This document shows, in pieces, positions 59,078 through 64,000 of a stretch of DNA of 64,000 bases. Position 1 is the first letter of the stretch; every line of letters starts with the position of its first letter. A program made the translations under genes and the position numbers. Origin of the DNA: Microthrix sp041394405 (GTDB lineage Bacteria > Actinomycetota > Acidimicrobiia > Acidimicrobiales > Microtrichaceae); contig JAWKIF010000006.1 of NCBI GenBank assembly GCA_041394405.1, positions 1,240,001 through 1,304,000 on the forward strand, written 5' to 3'. The notes under the pieces are model-generated. The model worked only from the letters and a program-made list of their open reading frames with translations, had not been told where the DNA came from and did not search any database.

Positions 59078-59970
59078 TATCGGGACAGATATCGACTGGG
59101 CGGTGGCCCGAACCTGCCGCGAAGGAAGTCGATCACCCCGTCGGCGCGGGCCCTGGCATCGAAGACCAACCCGCGTCGAGCGGGCCGAAGCAACCCCGCC
59201 GACAGCTGATACAGCGAGATGCAGCACCGGATGAACGTGTGATAGCGCCCCGAATGGGTCCGCACGAGCAGCAGGGTGTTGCGGTGTTGGAGATAGTCGA
59301 CCAGCGCCACCTGCGATCCCAGGTGGGTATTGGTCACCCGGGCGCCTCGGACCAGGCCCACCCGCCACCCGGCGGCGGTGGCTCGGGCCCCCAGGTCGGC
59401 CTCCTCGCAGTAGGCGAAGTACCGCTCGTCGAAGAGCCCGATGTCAGCGAGGGCTCGGCGCCCGGCGAACATGAGCGTGCCGTGGGGATAGTCCACGTCC
59501 TCCCAGCCCTCCGCATCCTCGGCCCCTGGAACCACCATGCCCCCGAAGTAGGGGTCCAACACGGGGAGTCCACCGTCGCCGACGTCGGCGCACGCCAGGC
59601 CGGCGCGCGGCCGACGGGCCAACTCCGCGCCGACACGGGCGAAGCAGTCGGCTGCGGGATGGGCGTCGTGTGGGGCCAGCGCAACCCAGGGGGTCTCGCA
59701 CCGGTTCAGCCAATGGCGAAGGCCAAGGTTGGCCCCCGGCCCGAAGCCCAGATTCTCCCCGGCCTCCAGCACCTCAACGCCCACCCCGCCCGGATGGGCC
59801 AGGCGGCGCCGCTCAAGCCCCTGACGAAGCCGGTTGAGGTGGTCCGCGCTGCTGCCGTTGTCCACCACGACGATCCCCGCCAGGGCGTGCTGGGCGTCGA
59901 ATGCCCTCAGCGTCCCCTCCAGGAGCTCCGGGGCGTTGCGATGCACGAGGACGGCGGTGAAACGGATCAC
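59077..59970 (-). CDS. Family 2 glycosyltransferase (rhamnosyl/GalF-transferase-like)
   Basis: 297 residues. VLVHRNAPELLEGTLRAF, VVDNGSSADHLNRL, NLGFGPGANLGL and HDAHPAADCF; then GTLMFAGRRALADIGLFDERYFAYCEEADLGARATAAGWRV, where the EADL/DEDL-type motif is that of GT2 enzymes making rhamnan or galactofuranosyl links (such as WbbL/GlfT1). GTG 59970 was chosen; GAGGCT ends 6 nt upstream. It faces the envelope operon from the other strand but probably serves the same glycan. Confidence 0.85.
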   Translation of the reverse strand: MIRFTAVLVHRNAPELLEGTLRAFDAQHALAGIVVVDNGSSADHLNRLRQGLERRRLAHPGGVGVEVLEAGENLGFGPGANLGLRHWLNRCETPWVALAPHDAHPAADCFARVGAELARRPRAGLACADVGDGGLPVLDPYFGGMVVPGAEDAEGWEDVDYPHGTLMFAGRRALADIGLFDERYFAYCEEADLGARATAAGWRVGLVRGARVTNTHLGSQVALVDYLQHRNTLLLVRTHSGRYHTFIRCCISLYQLSAGLLRPARRGLVFDARARADGVIDFLRGRFGPPPSRYLSR

Positions 59971-59976
59971 CGCCGT

Positions 59977-59982
59977 AGCCTC
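59977..59982 (-). promoter_or_regulatory. Possible -10 (GAGGCT) of the convergent GT2 gene
   Basis: On the minus strand GAGGCT ends 6 nt before GTG 59970. Weaker match to the TAnnnT pattern. Confidence 0.3.
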
Positions 59983-60038
59983 GCCCGGCCTGGTACCGTC
60001 CCGCCAACCACACGGCCACAACCCACCGGAACCCCCTG

Positions 60039-60842
60039 ATGGACCTCGAAACGTTGAACTCCGACCTGACGGCGGAACAAGAGGCCCTCGATGCGGTCTG
60101 CGACGCCTTGGATGACGACTCGTGGGCACTCCCCACCCCCAGCCCGGGGTGGACGGTGGCCGACCAGATCGCCCACCTGACGTACTTCGACCGGGCCGCG
60201 GTCATGGCCATCCGCGATCCGGAGGGGTTCCGCGATCACCTGGGCGAGGTGGTGGCGGCGCTGGAGGACGGCCCGGCCGCATTCGAGGCGCTCACCCTTG
60301 GCTCCCTTCGGGAGTTGCCGCCGCCGACGTTGCTGGCCTCGTGGCGTGACGCTCGACGGGAGCTCGCGCTCGCTGCGGCAACGCTTGGCGATCGCGACCG
60401 CGTCCCGTGGTACGGCCCGGACATGGCCGCCAAGTCGTTTCTGACGGCCCGGCTCATGGAGGTGTGGGCCCACGGGCAGGACGTCTGCGACGCCGTCGGG
60501 GTGACGCGAGCCGCGACGGATCGGCTGGCCCACATCGCACGCCTTGGCTTCATCACCCGCGGCTGGACCTTCCTCAACCGCGGCGAGGAGCTGCCGACGG
60601 TTCCCGTCCGGGTGGAACTCATCTCGCCAAGCGGCGAGCACTGGAGGTTCGGCCCCGACGACGCAGCCGAGTCGGTGGAGGGATCGGCCGAGGATTTCGC
60701 ACTCGTGGTCACCCAGCGGCGCCACATCGACGACACCGCCCTGGTAGTCACCGGCGACGACGCCCTGTCGTGGATGTCTCAGGCCCAGGCGTTCGCAGGA
60801 CCGCCGACGGACCCGCCCGTCCCCCGTTGGGGCCTCAGCTGA
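60039..60842 (+). CDS. TIGR03084/maleylpyruvate-isomerase-like DinB-fold protein
   Basis: 267 residues. The mycothiol-dependent maleylpyruvate isomerase/DinB-type bundle: TPSPGWTVADQIAHLTYFDRAAVMA gives the first metal-ligand His, and ARLMEVWAHGQDVCDAVG the further metal ligands; the C-terminal half (VELISPSGEHWRFGPDDAAESVEGSAEDFALVVTQRRH) matches the SCP2-like MDMPI_C part. Members are metal-binding and often mycothiol-linked. The exact reaction is unknown. It overlaps the convergent conservon gene by 8 bp. Confidence 0.8.
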   Translation: MDLETLNSDLTAEQEALDAVCDALDDDSWALPTPSPGWTVADQIAHLTYFDRAAVMAIRDPEGFRDHLGEVVAALEDGPAAFEALTLGSLRELPPPTLLASWRDARRELALAAATLGDRDRVPWYGPDMAAKSFLTARLMEVWAHGQDVCDAVGVTRAATDRLAHIARLGFITRGWTFLNRGEELPTVPVRVELISPSGEHWRFGPDDAAESVEGSAEDFALVVTQRRHIDDTALVVTGDDALSWMSQAQAFAGPPTDPPVPRWGLS

Positions 60843-61446
60843 CCGCCCGGGTCAGGGCGTGCTGCACCAGTTGGAGCAGCGTGTTCTTGGTGGCGTCTCG
60901 CATGCGGGCATCGGTGTAGAAGATCGGGACGTCGGCCTCGATGGCCAGCGCGTCACGAACCTCCTCCAGCGCGTGGTAGGCGTTGCCGTAGAAGCAGTTG
61001 ACCGCCACCACGAAGGGAATGCCACGCCGCTCGAAGTAGTCGACGGCCAGGAACGAGTCCGAGAGCCGGCCCGTGTCGACGAGCACCACTGCCCCGATGG
61101 CCCCGCGAATGAGGTCGTCCCACATGAAGAGGAACCGGTCCTGACCCGGGGTACCGAACAGGTACAAGATGAGGTCGTCGCCCAGCGTGATGCGCCCGAA
61201 GTCCATGGCCACCGTGGTGGTCTTCTTCTCGGTCGCGACACCGGTGTTGTCCACGCCCTCGGAGGCACGGGTCATCACCGCCTCGGTCGTCAGCGGTTCG
61301 ATCTCCGAGATCGACTTGACGAACGTCGACTTGCCAACGGCGAAGCCGCCCGCCACCACGATCTTGACCGGGAGGGGGGTGCGTTCCGGATGTGATTCTT
61401 GGGCTGTCATGGAATCGACCGCCTGTTCAGAGGGACTGAAGGCCAT
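60835..61446 (-). CDS. Conservon GTP-binding protein (CvnD-like)
   Basis: 203 residues. Small Ras-like/MglA-like GTPase: P-loop GGFAVGKST, switch region with TTEAVMTRASEGVD, DFGRITLGDDLILYLFGTPGQDRF (G3 with unusual GTPGQDRF) and VAVNCFYG (G4 position, with N instead of the NKxD motif). In conservons this GTPase works with a CvnA kinase and roadblock protein in a signalling module. ATG 61446 is reported; it overlaps cvnC by 20 bp. A shorter start (ATG 61410) is possible. Confidence 0.85.
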   Translation of the reverse strand: MAFSPSEQAVDSMTAQESHPERTPLPVKIVVAGGFAVGKSTFVKSISEIEPLTTEAVMTRASEGVDNTGVATEKKTTTVAMDFGRITLGDDLILYLFGTPGQDRFLFMWDDLIRGAIGAVVLVDTGRLSDSFLAVDYFERRGIPFVVAVNCFYGNAYHALEEVRDALAIEADVPIFYTDARMRDATKNTLLQLVQHALTRAVS

Positions 61447-61861
61447 TGAGCACCCTTTCGAGCAACTCGCGGTGTGTATGGGGGGCTGGAGGCGCCTCGG
61501 ATGCGGCGCCCGTTGAGCTTCGGCTGGACTGTGGTCGGGACCAGCCTTCGGAGGTTTCCACCATCCCCGACTGCACGAGGTCGGCGATCAACACCCGGAC
61601 CACTCCCAGGACCAGGCCCCGGCGGGCGGCGATCTCGGCGACGGAGATCGGTTCCGAGACGAGCGAAAGGATCTCGCGCTCCTCCGCACCCAGCCCGGGC
61701 GGAACCGTGCTGGTGTTGCTTCGGACCAAGGTCTCGATGGGGATGTCCCTGGTGGGCCGGGTGCGGCCCTTGGTCACTGCGTACGGCCTGATGAGGCGCC
61801 GACCGAAGTCGGCCTCCTCCTCTGGCTCGTCGTCGGCGCCGTGGCGCGATTCAGCAGGCAT
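61427..61861 (-). CDS. DUF742 protein (CvnC-like)
   Basis: 144 residues. DUF742 signature RLIRPYAVTKGRTRPTRDIPIETLVRS, then a helical winged-helix-like part (EEREILSLVSEPISVAEIAARRGLVLGVVRVLIADLVQSGMVE) and the end ELLERVLNGLQSL. Third gene of the conservon; its role is probably a DNA-binding or adaptor function in the signalling complex (inference from the domain). It lies 3 bp after cvnB. Confidence 0.88.
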   Translation of the reverse strand: MPAESRHGADDEPEEEADFGRRLIRPYAVTKGRTRPTRDIPIETLVRSNTSTVPPGLGAEEREILSLVSEPISVAEIAARRGLVLGVVRVLIADLVQSGMVETSEGWSRPQSSRSSTGAASEAPPAPHTHRELLERVLNGLQSL

Positions 61862-61864
61862 CGT

Positions 61865-62287
61865 CTAGCGAACGAGTGCGTTCTGCAGCTCGCTGCGCAA
61901 CTCGGGAGTGAGGACGGCACCGGCCTTCTCGACCATGCGGGCCATTTCGTAGGCCACCAATCCGGGATCGCAGTTGGAGTCCGCCAGCACGGCCAGGCTG
62001 GAACCATCAGAGATGCCGGTGACGAAGATGAAGGCCCGCTCCATCTCGACGATGACCTCGTTCACGCGGCCACCGTCGAAGGGCGCCGCTGCGCCAAAGG
62101 CAAGCCCGATGAGCCCGGAGGCCACGGCTGCGAAGCGGTCGCCTACTTCACGGCTGAAGCCCCTCGACATGGCCATGAGTAGGCCATCGGAGGAGACGAC
62201 GATGCCTTGGCGCACGCCGGGGACCCGGGTTGCGAAGTTGTCGACCAGAAAGGTGATGTTTGCCGCCTCGCTGCTGAGGGTGTTCAC
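61865..62287 (-). CDS. Roadblock/LC7 protein (CvnB-like)
   Basis: 140 residues. Roadblock/LC7 fold: FVDNF-like start LVDNFATRVPGVRQGIVVSSDGLLMAMSRG, then VASGLIGLAFGAAAPFDGGRVNEVIVEMERAFIFVTGISDGSSLAVLAD. These proteins bind and regulate the small GTPase (like MglB with MglA). GTG start with GAGGAG 7 nt upstream. Second gene of the conservon order A-B-C-D. Confidence 0.88.
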   Translation of the reverse strand: MNTLSSEAANITFLVDNFATRVPGVRQGIVVSSDGLLMAMSRGFSREVGDRFAAVASGLIGLAFGAAAPFDGGRVNEVIVEMERAFIFVTGISDGSSLAVLADSNCDPGLVAYEMARMVEKAGAVLTPELRSELQNALVR

Positions 62288-62393
62288 GGGAGTCTCCTCG
62301 GGTAGTGCGATGTGGGACTATCGGCAATGAGCGTCAACTGTGGAGTGGTCCGGCCTGGTCGGCGCGGACGGCTGTGGGCCAGGGAGGGTCGCA

Positions 62394-64000
62394 TCATCGG
62401 CGCCCGGGTTCATCGGTGTGGCCCTCTTCGCCGGCGAAGCTGCGGCCGCCCAGCGGGTCGAAGCCGCCCGGTGCCGGTACCTGGTCGCCAGCCGGTACCT
62501 CGGGATCGTCGTCCGCCGCATCGAGACGCCCGCGCTCGCGTGCCGACCGGTAGTTCGAGAGCAGGCTGCGCACCTGGTCGGGGCTGCGGGTGCTGGCGCC
62601 GGCCACCACCTGGTCGGCGTCGCCAAGACCGTCGCCGAGGGCCTCGCCCTGGGCCCGCTGCGGCAGGTCGCTGTCGTGGTGCGGCGGCGCCTCGCTCGCG
62701 CTCGCATCCTGGTCCTCGTCCAGCAACGAGTAGAGGCCCATCTCGAACGCGTCGCCGAGGGGCACCGCATCCACCAACGACTCGGGGTCGCCGTCGGGCG
62801 GTGGGGGCGCCTGCTGGTGCGGGACCTCCGGTGGTGTCCAGTCGTGGGTGGCGGGCCCCTCGGCGGGGGGGAATCCGAGAGCGTCGTCGGAGGGCGTGGT
62901 CCCGTTCGGGGCATAGGGGTCAAGTGGCGTCGCAGGGACCTGGTCGGCCGGCGGTGCCCAGCCCACCGCATCGTCAGTCCATGTCGATGCGGTGCCGGAA
63001 TGATCGGGGGATGGCTCGGCGGACACTGGTGTCTCTCCACTGAAGGGGTCGTTGTTGGGGAGCGATCCATCGCCGGTGGGACCGATCGGGGCGAGCTGGC
63101 CCGCGTTGGGCCCGGCGTGGTCGCCGGCTCCGTTGGCGTCCGGCGCTTGGCCGTTGCGTGAGGGCAGCGGCTGCAGATCGGCGGGACGTGGCTCGCCGAA
63201 GGGCCCCGGTGGAGGTCGGCGTGTCGGCTCGCTGGTGAAGAGTGAGCTGACGGGCTCGGGCTCGGACAGGGGCCGCTCCTCACCGCTTCCGGCACCTCGC
63301 TCCGCATGGTTCGTTGGCGCCATGGAGCTTGGCGCCGTCGAGCTGGCGGCCATCGAGGCGGTGGCCGCCATGGCCGCCGGTTGAAGGTCGTCGGCGAAGG
63401 TGGAGTCGTGGGCCTCGTAGCCGACAGCGGGTGGGCCACTTGTCTCCGCTGCTGCATCCGCCCCCTGTTCGAGCAGCGCCGCCGGGAGGGTGACTGCGGC
63501 CACCACCCCGCCGTCCTGACCGGCCGAGAGCCGCACCGAGACTCCGTGGCGTGCAGCCAACGCCGCCACCACCACGAAGCCCAGCGACCGTCCAGACCCC
63601 AGGCCCAACGAGGGGGCGGTGGCCAGGCGCTCGTTGGCCTCGGCCAACTGCTCGGCGGTCATGCCCATGCCGTGATCGGTGAGCACCAGTGCGTAGGACC
63701 CCTCCTGGGCAGCGTGGCCAACCACGTCCACGGTGGTTTCCGGGGGCGAGTACTGGGTGCCGTTCTCCATCAGCTCGGAGAGCAGGTGGGCCAGGTCGAC
63801 CGCAGCTGCGCCCCGCAGCCGGGCGGGGCCGATCTCCAGGATCTCGATCCGCTGATAGTCCTCGACCTCGCCGATGGCCACCCGCACCACGTCCATCAGC
63901 GGCACGGCCTTTGCCCGCTTGCGGGCCTGCTGCTCCGCCCCGGCCAGCACCAGCAGCGATTCGGCGTTTCGACGCATCCGGGTGGCCAAGTGGTCCAGCC
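62394..64000 (-). CDS. Conservon sensor histidine-kinase-like protein (CvnA-like), 3' part
   Basis: 535 residues of the C-terminal part are visible; the frame is open to the window edge, so the start and any sensor/membrane region lie outside. The first visible residues, LDHLATRMRRNAESLLVLAG, match the phosphoacceptor-region helix of conservon kinases. HATPase_c: DLAHLLSELMENGTQYSPPETTV (N box), LTDHGMGMT (G1) and GLGSGRSLGFVVVAALAARHGVSV (G2). A ~330-residue Pro/Ala/Ser-rich tail follows, ending LGGRSFAGEEGHTDEP. Such a tail is a family trait. A 106-bp gap separates it from cvnB. Confidence 0.88.
   Translation of the reverse strand, partial: LDHLATRMRRNAESLLVLAGAEQQARKRAKAVPLMDVVRVAIGEVEDYQRIEILEIGPARLRGAAAVDLAHLLSELMENGTQYSPPETTVDVVGHAAQEGSYALVLTDHGMGMTAEQLAEANERLATAPSLGLGSGRSLGFVVVAALAARHGVSVRLSAGQDGGVVAAVTLPAALLEQGADAAAETSGPPAVGYEAHDSTFADDLQPAAMAATASMAASSTAPSSMAPTNHAERGAGSGEERPLSEPEPVSSLFTSEPTRRPPPGPFGEPRPADLQPLPSRNGQAPDANGAGDHAGPNAGQLAPIGPTGDGSLPNNDPFSGETPVSAEPSPDHSGTASTWTDDAVGWAPPADQVPATPLDPYAPNGTTPSDDALGFPPAEGPATHDWTPPEVPHQQAPPPPDGDPESLVDAVPLGDAFEMGLYSLLDEDQDASASEAPPHHDSDLPQRAQGEALGDGLGDADQVVAGASTRSPDQVRSLLSNYRSARERGRLDAADDDPEVPAGDQVPAPGGFDPLGGRSFAGEEGHTDEPGRR

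Overview
The window is a GC-rich, gene-dense bacterial chromosome segment with many 1-20 bp gene overlaps and frequent GTG/TTG starts. Several families point to Actinomycetota: a fused FbiC (F420 cofactor), a mycothiol-type formaldehyde dehydrogenase and a mycothiol-dependent-isomerase-like protein, DUF3151, a DUF222/13E12 HNH protein, an AftD-like DUF3367 protein and a four-gene 'conservon'. No ribosomal or phylogenetic marker lies in the window. My guess of a deep-branching class such as Acidimicrobiia is inference only. There is no tRNA, rRNA, insertion sequence, phage or CRISPR array.

Layout. 1-2821: C-terminal part of a polytopic membrane protein and a GtrB-like glycosyltransferase. 2955-5414: fbiC. 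5415-16437: an exopolysaccharide/cell-surface locus. It has a non-coding leader, a small Tat-like ORF, a WecC-type nucleotide-sugar dehydrogenase, a hyaluronan-synthase-like processive GT2, a 43-aa membrane peptide, a PgaB-like deacetylase, a lectin-fold secreted protein, a sortase-anchored DUF11-type surface protein and two paralogous deacetylases. 16444-23371: FMN-dependent hydroxyacid oxidase, DUF454 protein, alpha/beta hydrolase, a teichoic-acid-type CDP-glycerol transferase with a GT2, and the K+ transporter Kup. 23416-29663: a CPA1 antiporter operon, an McrB-like AAA+ ATPase with an unrecognised partner, a 60-aa Cys-containing protein, RNase D and rhodanese. 29728-40599: PLP decarboxylase plus DUF3151, HNH endonuclease, pyruvate kinase plus patatin, flavin reductase, an MFS exporter with a SirB1-like protein, GDPD and RsmI. 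40685-46505: a complete dipeptide/oligopeptide ABC importer. 46587-52094: mycothiol-linked dehydrogenase, two different HhH-GPD DNA glycosylases around an acyl-CoA synthetase, and small proteins. 52124-59970: an envelope-glycan locus (GT2, DUF2304, AftD-like, GT4, GT2). 60039-64000: a DinB-fold mycothiol-type protein and a conservon running off the right edge.

Themes. (1) Three separate glycan clusters (1-2.8 kb, 6-21 kb, 52-60 kb) make envelope polysaccharide synthesis the main subject. The 6-16 kb locus is the best candidate for an undescribed system: it pairs a HasA-like polymerase with a dehydrogenase of the amino-sugar type and adds deacetylation and a wall-anchored protein. (2) About fifteen genes have a TAnnnT or nAnnnT hexamer ending 6-10 nt before the start codon and no Shine-Dalgarno, which suggests widespread leaderless transcription. 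Genes of the polysaccharide locus instead often use strong AAGGAG sites or stop/start overlaps. (3) Short tandem repeats (15-21 bp units) recur in intergenic gaps and at gene ends.
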